DNA from: an uncultured Clostridia bacterium
GTDB lineage: Bacteria; Bacillota; Clostridia; Oscillospirales; Oscillospiraceae
Assembly (NCBI GenBank): GCA_945948185.1
Contig: CAMFAL010000011.1
Coordinates: 1 to 37,877 of the forward strand
Direction of reading: 5' to 3'
Length of the DNA stretch: 37,877 nucleotides
In this document: positions 1 to 8,397 of the stretch, piece by piece
How the letters are laid out: every line of letters starts with the position of its first letter
How positions within the stretch are numbered: the stretch's first letter is position 1
Notes under the pieces: generated by a model
What the model was told of the DNA's origin: nothing
Seen by the model: only the letters and a program-made list of their open reading frames with translations
Database searches by the model: none
Position numbers and translations under genes: made by a program

Positions 1-53
1 TCCTATTATACCAGAAGAACCTCGCCACCGGCGAGGTTCTTTGACAAGCTGAA
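1..53. repeat. Left copy of 53-bp terminal inverted repeat with hairpin
   Basis: Bases 1-53 are an exact reverse complement of 37825-37877. Inside is a 12-bp perfect stem (AAGAACCTCGCC / GGCGAGGTTCTT) with a 3-nt ACC loop at 16-42. Read outward (minus strand here), the hairpin is followed by TGGTATAAT, which fits an extended -10 element. The repeat directly abuts a rho-independent terminator at 54-88. It is probably a dispersed intergenic repeat at which the assembly broke; that part is inference. Confidence 0.9.
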
Positions 54-88
54 CAGCCCGGAAGCAGATGCTTCCGGGCTGCTTTTTT
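54..88 (+). terminator. Rho-independent terminator
   Basis: A 12-bp perfect stem (CAGCCCGGAAGC / GCTTCCGGGCTG), loop AGAT, is followed by six Ts at 83-88. It would end a transcript entering from left of the window through the repeat. Confidence 0.85.
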
Positions 89-649
89 AAAGGTCCCCGA
101 CAGCATGATACACGGATATGGAGTTGTGGACAGAGGACAGGTGAGGTATGGAAGCGTAAAAAACAACCAGCCAAGTGAGGAAAACTGCCATGCTGATCCT
201 ATTAAACGGAGAGAATCTGTAAAAAATAACCACAGAAAACATCAGACGGTATGTGAGTGGATTATTACCGGCATTTTTTAGCCTTTGGAAAAGATATCCG
301 GGCTTTCAATATCAGCCGTACCCCAGTGTGGGAGACTATGCAGATTCTGAAGTGGAAGAAACACGTCAGCGTGGTGCAGGAAAATCGTGGCGGTGGAGCA
401 GGCAGCAGATCACCAGTGGGGAACTGGAGGAGCTGAACCATGTGCTGACGGCCTTTGAGATAACCTGTGAAAAGGGCACTGCTTCCAGAGCAGCCGGTTT
501 CGGAAGGTATCCGCTGTCCACCACCGGGAGATCCTGAAGTCGCTGCGCCAACGGAATAGCAAAAAGGCCGGGGAACAGTTCCGGAACTCTTTTATATTTT
601 ATAAAGAAAGAATATAGAATGGTTATGCTTGATGAAAATAGATCATTCG
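89..649. other. Gene-poor, AT-rich stretch with possible decayed coding remnants
   Basis: No gene could be supported here. An open frame at 253-537 (94 codons, plus) resembles nothing I recognise and lacks a good ribosome binding site. Around 480-618 a different frame gives a lysine/arginine-rich stretch ending at a stop after ...FIFYKERI, which looks more protein-like than its flanks. The switch between frames suggests a decayed gene, perhaps a mobile-element remnant, but no family can be named. The base composition is more AT-rich than the rest of the window. Confidence 0.4.
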
Positions 650-678
650 TTGACTTTAGAGCAATAAATTGATATAAA
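650..678 (+). promoter_or_regulatory. Sigma-A-type promoter of the M20 hydrolase gene
   Basis: TTGACT (650-655), a 17-bp spacer and TATAAA (673-678). Transcription would begin near 685, which leaves no room for a ribosome binding site before the ATG at 688 and supports the downstream start at 712. Confidence 0.65.
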
Positions 679-711
679 GGAACTGCAATGATAGAAGAAA
701 GGGTGTATCAG

Positions 712-1887
712 ATGGACAGAGATCAGGCGTTGATTGCTTTTTGCCAGGAGGCAGTCCGTATTCCCAGTCCTTCCGGTCAGGAAAGGAGAGTAGCGGAGCT
801 GCTGAAAGCAAAAATGGAGGAATATGGATTCGATGACGTCCAGATCGACCGCTATGGCAGCGTTTTGGGCCGCATCCACGGCAAGCGTCCCGGAAAGACC
901 ATCCTGATGGACGGTCATATCGACAATGTGGATGTCATTGACGCCGCGGAATGGAAGCACGACCCATTTGGTGCCGAGATTGATGACGGAAAGATCTACG
1001 GCCGGGGCACCTCCGACATGAAGGGCAGCGTCACGGCCATGATCTCCGCGGCTGCCCACTTCGCCGAGGATGCGGGCAAGGATTTTGCCGGTGATATCTG
1101 CGTGTCCTGCACGGTCCATGAGGAGTGTTTCGAGGGCATCTCCTCCCGGGAGATCACCAAATTGGCCAAGCCGGACTTCGTTATCATCGGTGAGGCAACA
1201 TCCACCACTGTGAAGGTCGGCCAGCGGGGCCGCGCGGAGGTGGTGGTGGAGACTGAGGGAAAAAGCTGCCATTCATCCAACCCGGAAAAGGGTATCAACG
1301 CGGTGTACCATATGATGGCGGTCATCGAAGAAATCCGCAAGATCGTCCCCAATGAGCACCCCGTTCTGGGCAAGGGCATCCTGGAACTGACGGATATCGT
1401 CTCCTCTCCCTATCCAGGAGCGTCGGTAGTTCCATCCCTGTGCCGGGCCACCTTTGACCGGCGCACGCTGGTGGGTGAGGATGAAAATGTAATCCTGGGT
1501 CAGGTGAAGGAGGCCATCGCCCGGGCGGCGGAAAAGGTGCCCGGGCTGAAGGCACGTACCTATCTGGCGGAGGGGAAGGAGGCTTGCTGGACCGGAGAGA
1601 CCATTGCAGCCAAGCGGTATTTCCCCGCCTGGCTTATCGATGAGAGCAACGAATATGTGCAGAAGGCCCTGACCGGTTTGAAGGAAGCTGGGATTGAGGC
1701 ACCGATCTCTCACTTCTCCTTCTGTACCAACGGCAGCCACTTCTGCGGCGAGGCCGGCATTCCCTGTATCGGCTACGGTCCTTCTCTGGAGAGCCTGGCT
1801 CACGTGCGGGATGAGTACATTGAGATCGACCAGCTGACCAAGGCCTGCCATGGTTTTTACAGCATTCTGTCTCAGTTGACCCGCTGA
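712..1887 (+). CDS. M20-family metallohydrolase, YgeY-like
   Basis: A cytosolic zinc hydrolase of the M20/ArgE/DapE family, closest in my recall to YgeY, the hydrolase often placed in selenium-dependent purine/amino-acid catabolic clusters. Visible metal and catalytic residues (391-aa numbering) are the GHIDNVD motif with H69 and D71, D102 in RGTSDMKG, the E137-E138 pair in VHEECFEG, E161 in GEATS, and a late His in LAHVRDEY. The C-terminal part with PAWLIDE and FCTNGSHF is typical of YgeY. I start it at 712 (AAAGGG-type site at 697-703, 8-nt spacer); an in-frame ATG at 688 adds eight residues but overlaps the likely transcription start. It appears monocistronic. The substrate is unknown: no selenium or purine-degradation genes lie beside it, so the YgeY role is by family only. 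Confidence 0.85.
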   Translation: MDRDQALIAFCQEAVRIPSPSGQERRVAELLKAKMEEYGFDDVQIDRYGSVLGRIHGKRPGKTILMDGHIDNVDVIDAAEWKHDPFGAEIDDGKIYGRGTSDMKGSVTAMISAAAHFAEDAGKDFAGDICVSCTVHEECFEGISSREITKLAKPDFVIIGEATSTTVKVGQRGRAEVVVETEGKSCHSSNPEKGINAVYHMMAVIEEIRKIVPNEHPVLGKGILELTDIVSSPYPGASVVPSLCRATFDRRTLVGEDENVILGQVKEAIARAAEKVPGLKARTYLAEGKEACWTGETIAAKRYFPAWLIDESNEYVQKALTGLKEAGIEAPISHFSFCTNGSHFCGEAGIPCIGYGPSLESLAHVRDEYIEIDQLTKACHGFYSILSQLTR

Positions 1888-2067
1888 CAAACCGTGGAAC
1901 GCAGGGAACATATCAAGGCGGAGCATTTCTGAAAAAGGCTCTATCCGCCATTGCCAGTGCACGCCAGGGTGTCCCGGTCCTGTTCCCTCTGGGTGCCGCG
2001 GGTATCTTGTACGCAGTAAAGACCGGTATGACGGTCCCGCCGGTATCACAGCGGAATAATCCACCGG

Positions 2068-2105
2068 AAAATTCGCCTGAAAGGTGCTTTCGGACGAATT
2101 TTTCT
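2068..2105 (+). terminator. Probable terminator after the M20 gene
   Basis: An interrupted stem: AAAATTCG (2068-2075) pairs with CGAATTTT (2095-2102), with an inner GAAAG/CTTTC helix, then a T-rich tail. The preceding 1888-2067 stretch holds an open frame without a start codon and nothing recognisable. The tail runs into the -35 box of the glyS promoter. Confidence 0.5.
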
Positions 2106-2133
2106 TGACATTTCAAAAAAATTATACTAGAAT
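2105..2133 (+). promoter_or_regulatory. Sigma-A promoter of glyS
   Basis: Perfect -35 TTGACA (2105-2110), 17-bp spacer, -10 TAGAAT (2128-2133). Transcription would begin near 2140, just before the T-box leader. Confidence 0.8.
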
Positions 2134-2139
2134 GTGGAC

Positions 2140-2370
2140 ACTGTGTTGACAGGGAACAGTATCCCCGGTATCCGGGTCCAGAGAAGAGGCGGCTGGTGAA
2201 AGCCTCGGCCGGGAAGGGAGAGAAGGCCCCCTTGAGCAGCGGAGCGGAAATGCTTCGCCGGCCCCCGCCGTTATCGGGACAGAGTGCGTATCAGCCAGAT
2301 ACGAATTCAGGTGGAACCACGGATCGATTTTGATTCGCCCTGAGCCGAAAACCGGCTCAGGGCGTTTTTT
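2140..2370 (+). promoter_or_regulatory. Glycine T-box leader of glyS
   Basis: A tRNA-sensing leader controlling glyS by antitermination. Visible parts: the AGAGAAG internal motif, the GGCTGGTGAAAGCC apical element, and a GGC triplet at 2225-2227 in AAGGC followed by CTTGAGCA, the same layout I recall from glyQS leaders, so GGC (Gly) is the likely specifier. The T-box proper, CAGGTGGAACCACGG (2309-2323), has bulge UGGA, which pairs with UCCA, the acceptor end expected for tRNA-Gly. The leader ends with an intrinsic terminator at 2336-2370. Uncharged tRNA-Gly would favour the antiterminator and raise GlyRS. Confidence 0.92.
2336..2370 (+). terminator. T-box-controlled terminator of glyS
   Basis: A 12-bp stem CGCCCTGAGCCG / CGGCTCAGGGCG with a short A-rich loop and six Ts (2365-2370). 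It is the OFF state of the glycine T-box. Confidence 0.9.
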
Positions 2371-2406
2371 GCGTCTTGAGCCAAACCAGAAAAGGAGACG
2401 AAAGAC

Positions 2407-3828
2407 ATGAAAAACACCGAAAAGACCATGGAAAAAATCGTGGCCCTGTGCAAGAACCGCGGCTTTATCTTCGCCGGCAGTGAGATCTACGGCGGCCTTG
2501 CCAACACCTGGGACTACGGCCCCTTGGGTGTGGAGCTGAAGAACAACGTGAAGAAGGCCTGGTGGAAAAAGTTTGTCCAGGAGAACCCCTACAACGTGGG
2601 CCAGGACTCCGCCATTCTGATGAACCCTCAGACCTGGGTGGCCTCCGGCCATCTGGGCGGCTTCTCCGATCCCCTGATGGACTGCAAGGAGTGCAAGGAG
2701 CGCTTCCGCGCCGACAAGCTGATTGAGGATTTCTGCGCTGAGCAGAACATTACCCTGGAAAAGCCCATTGACGCCTTCTCCCAGGAGGAGATGGCCGCCT
2801 TCATCGAGGAGCACCAGGTACCCTGTCCCTCCTGCGGCAAGCACAATTTCACCGACATCCGTCAGTTCAACCTGATGTTCAAGACCTTCCAGGGTGTCAC
2901 CGAGGACGCCAAGAACACGGTCTATCTCCGTCCCGAGACCGCCCAGGGCATTTTCGTGAACTTCAACAACGTTCAGCGCACCACCCGCCGGAAGCTGCCT
3001 TTCGGCGTCTGCCAGATCGGTAAGTCTTTCCGCAACGAGATCACCCCGGGCAACTTCACCTTCCGCACCCGCGAGTTCGAGCAGATGGAGCTGGAGTTCT
3101 TCTGCAAGCCCGGCACCGATCTGGAGTGGTTCAATTACTGGCGCAACTTCTGCCATGAGTGGCTGCTGAACCTGAACATGAAGGACGAGAACCTGCGCCT
3201 GCGGGACCACTCTCCCGAGGAGCTGTGCTTCTACTCCAAGGCCACCACCGACTTCGAGTTTATGTTCCCCTTCGGCTGGGGCGAGCTGTGGGGCGTGGCG
3301 GACCGCACCGACTACGACCTGACCCAGCATCAGAACACCTCCGGCGTGGATATGACCTACTTTGACCAGGAGGCCAACGAGCATTATATCCCCTACGTTG
3401 TCGAGCCCTCCCTGGGCGCCGACCGCGTGGTGCTGGCCTTCCTGGTGGAGGCCTACGACGAGGAGGTCGTGGACGAGGCCAAGAACGATGTCCGCGTGGT
3501 CATGCACTTCCATCCTGCTCTGGCGCCTTTCAAGGTGGCTGTCCTGCCCCTGAGCAAGAAGCTGTCTGAGAAGGCCCGTGAGATCCAGCAGGAGCTCTCC
3601 AAAGAGTGGATGGTGGACTTCGACGAGACCGGTTCCATCGGCAAGCGCTATCGCCGCGAGGACGAGATCGGCACGCCCTACTGCGTCACTGTGGACTTCG
3701 ACACCGTGGGCGACGCCGAGAAGGAAGGCGACAACTGTGTTACCGTCCGTGACCGTGATACCATGGAGCAGGTACGCCTGCCCATCAGCGAGCTGAAGAA
3801 CTATCTCCGCGAGAAGCTGGCTTACTAA
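2407..3828 (+). CDS. glyS: Glycyl-tRNA synthetase, single-chain dimeric type
   Basis: Charges tRNA-Gly with glycine in the cytosol. The 473-aa length and sequence are those of the single-chain alpha2 class II enzyme, not the two-subunit GlyQ/GlyS form. Motif 2 (FRNEI, near residue 208) and motif 3 (GADR, near 337) are intact, and the catalytic domain carries a Cys-rich insertion (CKECKERF near 92 and CPSCG near 140) that could bind zinc. A C-terminal anticodon-binding domain follows residue ~370. The start is set by an AGGAG site just upstream. Expression is controlled by the T-box leader and the gene ends at its own strong terminator, so it forms a single-gene unit. Confidence 0.97.
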   Translation: MKNTEKTMEKIVALCKNRGFIFAGSEIYGGLANTWDYGPLGVELKNNVKKAWWKKFVQENPYNVGQDSAILMNPQTWVASGHLGGFSDPLMDCKECKERFRADKLIEDFCAEQNITLEKPIDAFSQEEMAAFIEEHQVPCPSCGKHNFTDIRQFNLMFKTFQGVTEDAKNTVYLRPETAQGIFVNFNNVQRTTRRKLPFGVCQIGKSFRNEITPGNFTFRTREFEQMELEFFCKPGTDLEWFNYWRNFCHEWLLNLNMKDENLRLRDHSPEELCFYSKATTDFEFMFPFGWGELWGVADRTDYDLTQHQNTSGVDMTYFDQEANEHYIPYVVEPSLGADRVVLAFLVEAYDEEVVDEAKNDVRVVMHFHPALAPFKVAVLPLSKKLSEKAREIQQELSKEWMVDFDETGSIGKRYRREDEIGTPYCVTVDFDTVGDAEKEGDNCVTVRDRDTMEQVRLPISELKNYLREKLAY

Positions 3829-3838
3829 GAATGACCCA

Positions 3839-3869
3839 ACAGGGCGGGTGGACACACCCGCCCTGTTTT
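3839..3869 (+). terminator. Terminator of glyS
   Basis: Perfect 12-bp stem ACAGGGCGGGTG / CACCCGCCCTGT, loop GACA, then TTTT. Confidence 0.85.
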
Positions 3870-3936
3870 CACAAAGTTCAAGCTTTTCAGGCATATTTGT
3901 GGTAAAATCGGAAAAAGAAGAAGGGAGGAGAATTGG

Positions 3937-4812
3937 GTGCTATATTTGCAGACGTTTTCGCTGCCCGGTGAGGACCGCGAGTGGAGTTTCCTGGAGAAGA
4001 ACCCGGAAAACAGGCGCACCTGCTACGGCAGCCGATATCCCTTCGGCATTTTTCAGAACAAGGGTATCTCCCGACTGGAATTTGAGCCCATCACCATTCT
4101 CTGCGGCGGCAACGGCAGCGGTAAGACCACTCTCCTGAACCTGATCGGCGAAAAGATGGCTTTGCAGCGGGGAGCGGTGTTCAACCGCAGCTCCTTTTAC
4201 GGCGCTTATCTGGACCTGTGCCGGGCGGAGACCACCCATGATTTTGACCGGGAGGTCCTGGCCAACAGCCGGGTCATTACCAGTGACGACGTGTTTGACT
4301 ATCTGCTGGACCTGCGCTGCATGAACGAGAACATCGAGACCAGGCGTCGGGAGCTGCTGTCTGAATACACGGACAAGCGGTATTCCCACATGCAGATGCG
4401 GTCCCTGGAGGACCTGGACGAGCTGCGGAAGGTGGTGGAGGCTCAGCGGCACACCGGTTCCCGCTATGTGAATGACCAGCTGATGCGGGACGTGCCCGGC
4501 AAGTCCAATGGGGAGAGCGGTTTTCTGTACTTCACCCGGCACATTCAGGAGAATGGCCTTTATCTGCTGGACGAGCCGGAAAACAGCCTGTCCGCCCGGC
4601 TCCAGCTGGAGCTGGCCCGGTTTCTGGAGGATTCCGCCCGGTTCTACGGCTGTCAGTTCGTTATCGCTACCCACTCGCCTTTCCTGTTATCATTGAAGGG
4701 TGCCCGCATTTACGATCTGGACCGGACCCCGGTCTCCACCTGCCTCTGGACGGAGGTGGAAAATGTCCGGACTTTTTACGACTTTTTCAAGTCTCATGAA
4801 CGTGATTTCTAA
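3937..4812 (+). CDS. AAA/ABC-type ATPase (AAA_21-like), role unknown
   Basis: A soluble 291-aa P-loop ATPase of the ABC/SMC-like AAA group. Walker A is GGNGSGKT at residues 58-65, an SNGES signature-like motif is at 190-194, Walker B LYLLDEPE at 208-215, and the H-loop His is in IATHSPFL near 246. No membrane segment or fused nuclease (such as TOPRIM) is present, so it is not an OLD nuclease. Translation starts at GTG, placed by a GGAGGAG site six bases upstream. The next gene, an LtaS-like sulfatase, starts about 36 bases downstream and there is no terminator between, so the two are probably co-transcribed. A possible -10 (TAAAAT, 3903-3908) lies upstream without a clear -35. The partner is unknown; function cannot be assigned beyond ATP hydrolysis. 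Confidence 0.85.
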   Translation: MLYLQTFSLPGEDREWSFLEKNPENRRTCYGSRYPFGIFQNKGISRLEFEPITILCGGNGSGKTTLLNLIGEKMALQRGAVFNRSSFYGAYLDLCRAETTHDFDREVLANSRVITSDDVFDYLLDLRCMNENIETRRRELLSEYTDKRYSHMQMRSLEDLDELRKVVEAQRHTGSRYVNDQLMRDVPGKSNGESGFLYFTRHIQENGLYLLDEPENSLSARLQLELARFLEDSARFYGCQFVIATHSPFLLSLKGARIYDLDRTPVSTCLWTEVENVRTFYDFFKSHERDF

Positions 4813-4848
4813 AAAACACTCTTGTTTTCCACAAAAGAGGTGACCTGT

Positions 4849-6696
4849 TTGAAAAACTTCTGGCTGTTCCAAACCTCCGCCGCCGGACTTTCCGGGGGAA
4901 AGAAAACCACCTTCTGGCTTTGGAACGGACTGATCCTGCTGCTGGCAGGTCTGTGTCTGGGGGGACTGTCTTTGTTCTTCGCCTACGGAGACTACCCCGA
5001 CGTGCTGATGAAAAGCTACTTCCAGCATCCCCTCATTGCGGTTTTAAATATTCTGCCGGTGGTGCTGGGGTTGTTTCTGGTGTATTTCCTGGTGGGGCGG
5101 CCTTGGCTGGCCTTTCTGATCACCGGGGTGGTGGTCTGGGGCTTTTCCCTGGGCAACTACTATAAGCTCCGGTTCCGGGACGACCCCCTGATGTTTGAGG
5201 ACATCCGCCACATCCGGGAGGCGGGTTCCATTGCCCTTGCCGCCAACTACGACCTGACTCCTGATAAACGGGTCTGGTTTGGCCTGCTGTGCCTGATTTT
5301 CGGGACGGTGTTCCTGTGGTTCCTGGTGCAGGGGCGGCTCCGGTGGAAGGCACGTCTGCCGCTGTTGCTGGCGGGGGCGCTGCTGTGTGTTCCTGTTTGG
5401 AAGCTTTGCGCCGACAAAAATACCTATAACAGCAAGACCCAGAATTACGACTATATCAACCGCTGGTCCTCCACCCAGGTGTATATTTCCAAGGGCTTTG
5501 TCTATCCCTTCCTCCACAGCGCTACCACCGGCACCATCAAGGCACCGGCGGGTTATGACCAGCGGGAGACTGCGGCGCTGCTGGCTTCCTATGAGGACGC
5601 CGATATTCTGGTGGAGAAGCAGGTGGATGTGATTCTTCTCCAGCTGGAGGCCTTTGCCGATTTCTCCCGGTTTGAGGGCGTCCAGGGCATAGACTTTGAA
5701 AAAGCCTACGATGTTTATCACGAGATCGAGGAGGAGAGCTACACCGGAAACCTGCTGACCAACATTTTTGCCGGCGGCACGGTGAACACGGAGCGGGCGG
5801 TGCTGACGGGGTACGCAGACCAGTGGAACTACCGGGCCAACACCAACTCCTATGGCTGGTACTTCCAGGACCAGGGCTACACCGTGGAGGGCAGCCATCC
5901 CAGCTACGCCTGGTTCTACAACCGCCAGAACGTCAACGGCTACCTGGGCATTCCCACGTATTATTACTATGAGAACCGGTACAGCGACCTGTACACCGGC
6001 GGCATTGCCACGGATGACGTACTGTTTCCGGATATCTTTCGGCTGTACGCGGAAAACCGGGACGGGGCGGGGAAGCCCTACTTCTCCTTTAACATAACCT
6101 ATCAGGGCCACGGGCCCTATGACACGGAGAGCGTCTGGCGTGGCAAGCACTACACCGACGGCCGGTATTCCACCGCGACTACCAATATTGTGGACAACTA
6201 CCTGGGCTCTGTGTCCGACACGGCGGAGCAGCTGCGGAAGCTGCTGGATGACTTTGCCGCCGAGGAGCGGCCTGTGGTCGTGGTGGGCTTCGGGGACCAC
6301 AAGCCCTGGTTTGGCGACGGCAACTCCGCCTATCAGGAGCTGGGGATTAATCTGAACACCTCCACAGAGGAGGGCTTCTACAACTACTACGGCACCCGGT
6401 ATTTCCTCTGGGCCAACGATGCCGCCAAAACAGCGCTGGACAATGACTTCGTGGGGGAGGGGCCGGATGTGTCCTCCTGCTTCCTGATGAACCTGCTCTT
6501 TGACCTGTGCGGCTGGGAGGGCAATGCCTGGACCCAGGCCACCACGGACATCTGGGAAGTCGTCCCCGCTGTAACCACCGTGGGCGGCTATGTGCAGGAC
6601 GGGCGGTTCACAGAGACCCTGGACGAAGCCGGGCAGACAGCGCTTCAGACCTACAAGGATTTGGAGTACTACTACGGAACCTATTTCCAATCCTGA
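4849..6696 (+). CDS. LTA synthase-family membrane sulfatase
   Basis: A membrane-anchored phosphoglycerol transferase-like enzyme of the LtaS/sulfatase family, which builds glycerol-phosphate polymers or decorates envelope glycans outside the membrane. Five hydrophobic helices occupy roughly residues 20-190, followed by a large extracellular alkaline-phosphatase-like domain. Landmarks are QLEAFADF with the metal-binding Glu (~267), the TVNTERAVLTG segment containing the expected nucleophilic Thr (~311-314), YQGHGPYD, and VVGFGDHKPW with the metal-binding Asp-His pair. I start at TTG 4849 because AGAGG lies eight bases before it; a TTG at 4822 would add nine residues but has no site. Length 615 aa is usual. 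It follows the AAA ATPase gene in one transcript and ends at a strong terminator. Whether it makes true lipoteichoic acid is not shown. Confidence 0.88.
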   Translation: MKNFWLFQTSAAGLSGGKKTTFWLWNGLILLLAGLCLGGLSLFFAYGDYPDVLMKSYFQHPLIAVLNILPVVLGLFLVYFLVGRPWLAFLITGVVVWGFSLGNYYKLRFRDDPLMFEDIRHIREAGSIALAANYDLTPDKRVWFGLLCLIFGTVFLWFLVQGRLRWKARLPLLLAGALLCVPVWKLCADKNTYNSKTQNYDYINRWSSTQVYISKGFVYPFLHSATTGTIKAPAGYDQRETAALLASYEDADILVEKQVDVILLQLEAFADFSRFEGVQGIDFEKAYDVYHEIEEESYTGNLLTNIFAGGTVNTERAVLTGYADQWNYRANTNSYGWYFQDQGYTVEGSHPSYAWFYNRQNVNGYLGIPTYYYYENRYSDLYTGGIATDDVLFPDIFRLYAENRDGAGKPYFSFNITYQGHGPYDTESVWRGKHYTDGRYSTATTNIVDNYLGSVSDTAEQLRKLLDDFAAEERPVVVVGFGDHKPWFGDGNSAYQELGINLNTSTEEGFYNYYGTRYFLWANDAAKTALDNDFVGEGPDVSSCFLMNLLFDLCGWEGNAWTQATTDIWEVVPAVTTVGGYVQDGRFTETLDEAGQTALQTYKDLEYYYGTYFQS

Positions 6697-6709
6697 ATCA
6701 TGCAGAGAG

Positions 6710-6740
6710 ACCGGGGCACGCTATGGCGTGCCCCGGTTTT
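6710..6740 (+). terminator. Terminator of the ATPase-LtaS unit
   Basis: An 11-bp stem CCGGGGCACGC / GCGTGCCCCGG with loop TATG, then a T-run (6737-6740). Confidence 0.85.
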
Positions 6741-6898
6741 GTAAAATTCACCAAAAAAGGTTGACCTTTTTCTGCGCTGTATTTCAGCGGGAATACTTGT
6801 AATTGCGCCGACCTTTTTGTATCATGGATATACAAAAACTGTTTTCCTCCATAAAATTTTGTTTGATTTGGAGAGAAGACGGAGAAAAGAGGGAGCGT
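6741..6898 (+). other. Leader region of the NCS2 permease with two inverted repeats
   Basis: Contains AAAAAGG-TTGA-CCTTTTT (6754-6771), a terminator-like small hairpin, and TTTTTGTAT/ATACAAAAA separated by 7 nt (6814-6838). A second CCTTTTT at 6812-6818 could compete for pairing with the first arm. TTGACC (6761-6766) resembles a -35 but no -10 sits at proper spacing. It does not match the purine riboswitch consensus as I know it. Confidence 0.4.
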
Positions 6899-8332
6899 AT
6901 GGAAAAGATCTTTCGGCTCAAAGAGAACGGAACTTCCGTTCGTACCGAGATCCTGGCGGGTCTCACCACCTTCATGACCATGGCCTATATCATTGCTCTG
7001 AACCCCAATCTGCTGACCAACTTTGATGTGGGCTCCCAGTTGTGGAACGGCGTGTTCATGGCCACCTGCATTGCCTCCGCAATCGCCATGTTCTGCATGG
7101 CCTTCCTGGCCAACAAGCCCTTCGCCCTGGCCCCCGGCATGGGCCTCAACAGCTTCTTCGCTGTGGTGGTCACCAACATCGTTGGGCTTACCGGCATGAC
7201 TTATGTGGAGAGCTTCCAAGCGGCCCTGATCATCATCCTCATCGAGGGCATTGTGTTCATCGCCCTGTCGATCCTGAACATCCGGGAGAAGATCGTGGAG
7301 GCCATCCCCCTGGGCGTTCGGCTGGGCATCGCCCCCGCCATTGGCATCATGCTGATGAACATCGGACTGGGCTCCAACGCAGGCATCTACTGCGAGGGTA
7401 ACGGCTTTGCCGCTCCCTTCTATGTGATGCGGGACTTCTTTGGCGCCCTGACCCCCAGCGTCATTAAGGGTTCTATGGGTGACGCGGGCTACCACGCCAT
7501 GCTGCTGACGGTCATTACCATGTTTGTTGGCCTGTTCGTTATGGTGCTCCTGGCCAAGAAGGGCATCAAGGCCGCCGTGCTGCTGGGTATGCTGGTGGCG
7601 TCTGTGATCTACTGGGCCGGTGAAGCCCTGTTCCTGGGCGTCAATCCCTTTGCCTCCCTGGCCACCGCCTCCTTCGCACCGCCCTTCGCCGACATGGCCC
7701 AGACCACTCTGTTCAAGTTCAACTTTGCCGGCCTGGTGCAGGTGGGCTGGTTTACCGTCATCACTCTGGTCATCACCTTCTGCATGATCGACATGTTCGA
7801 CACCATCGGCACCCTGGTGGGTACCGCTTCCCGGGCCGGCATGGTGGATGCGGAGGGCAACATGCCCAATATGAAGCAGGCTCTGCTGTCCGACGCTATC
7901 GGCACTGTGGCCGGCGCCTGCACCGGCACCTCCACCGTCACCACCTTCGTGGAGTCTGCCTCCGGCGTGGAGGCCGGCGGCCGCACCGGCCTGACGGCTC
8001 TCACCACCGGCGTACTGTTCCTGGCCTGCATCTTCATCGCTCCCATCGCCGCCATCATCCCGGCAGCAGCCACCTCCGCGGCGCTGATCTACGTGGGTGT
8101 TCTGATGCTGATGGGCCTGAAGAACGTGGACTTCGGCGATATGGACCAGATGCTGCCGGTGTCCCTCATGCTGATCGGCATGCCTATCTCCGGCTCTATC
8201 GGCCACGCCATCGGCCTGGGCCTGATCTCCTACACCATCATCAAGGTATTCTCCGGCAAGGCGAAGGAAGTGTCCGCACTGACCTATGTCATTTCGGCGC
8301 TGTTCCTCATCAAGTTCTTCCTGGTGGTGTGA
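6899..8332 (+). CDS. NCS2-family purine permease (AzgA/PbuG-like)
   Basis: An inner-membrane nucleobase:cation symporter of the AzgA/PbuG branch, expected to import hypoxanthine, guanine or adenine. The 477-aa protein is almost entirely hydrophobic with about 12-14 helices. It starts with the typical MEKIFRLKENGT...EILAGLTTFMTMAYI, and shows FANKPFALAPGMGLN-type and TSTVTTFVESASGVEAGGRT motifs that define the substrate site of this family. The start at 6899 follows GAGGGAG; longer in-frame starts upstream lack sites and extend into the non-coding leader. The gene is a single-gene unit ending in a terminator shared with the convergent dehydrogenase gene. Exact nucleobase specificity cannot be read from the sequence. 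Confidence 0.9.
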   Translation: MEKIFRLKENGTSVRTEILAGLTTFMTMAYIIALNPNLLTNFDVGSQLWNGVFMATCIASAIAMFCMAFLANKPFALAPGMGLNSFFAVVVTNIVGLTGMTYVESFQAALIIILIEGIVFIALSILNIREKIVEAIPLGVRLGIAPAIGIMLMNIGLGSNAGIYCEGNGFAAPFYVMRDFFGALTPSVIKGSMGDAGYHAMLLTVITMFVGLFVMVLLAKKGIKAAVLLGMLVASVIYWAGEALFLGVNPFASLATASFAPPFADMAQTTLFKFNFAGLVQVGWFTVITLVITFCMIDMFDTIGTLVGTASRAGMVDAEGNMPNMKQALLSDAIGTVAGACTGTSTVTTFVESASGVEAGGRTGLTALTTGVLFLACIFIAPIAAIIPAAATSAALIYVGVLMLMGLKNVDFGDMDQMLPVSLMLIGMPISGSIGHAIGLGLISYTIIKVFSGKAKEVSALTYVISALFLIKFFLVV

Positions 8333-8348
8333 CAACGTATCCATACAA

Positions 8349-8387
8349 GACGGCCCCGTGGAGTTTTCCACGGGGCCGTCCTTCTTT
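8349..8387 (+). terminator. Terminator between convergent permease and dehydrogenase genes
   Basis: A perfect 14-bp stem GACGGCCCCGTGGA / TCCACGGGGCCGTC with loop GTTT, followed by CTTCTTT on the plus strand. The minus-strand side lacks a T-run, so it mainly serves the permease. Confidence 0.85.
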
Positions 8388-8397
8388 CAAAGAGCGT

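Noticed and set aside
105-281. Short plus-strand frame starting at ATG 105
   Set aside because: About 58 codons, no ribosome binding site, and no recognisable motif; left as part of the degraded region.
1888-2067. Open frame after the M20 gene
   Set aside because: It has no start codon and is not recognisable; possible chance frame or remnant.
2122-3894. Long minus-strand open frame opposite glyS
   Set aside because: It lies antisense to an unmistakable GlyRS with intact motifs, is Leu/Val/Gly-rich low-information sequence and has no family match; a GC-driven shadow.
4920-6690. Large antisense and alternate-frame open frames over the LtaS-like gene
   Set aside because: The plus-strand frame has membrane helices and sulfatase motifs; the others show only compositional bias.
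6741-6898. Purine riboswitch before the NCS2 permease
   Set aside because: The conserved loop and junction sequences of the guanine/adenine class as I know them are not present.
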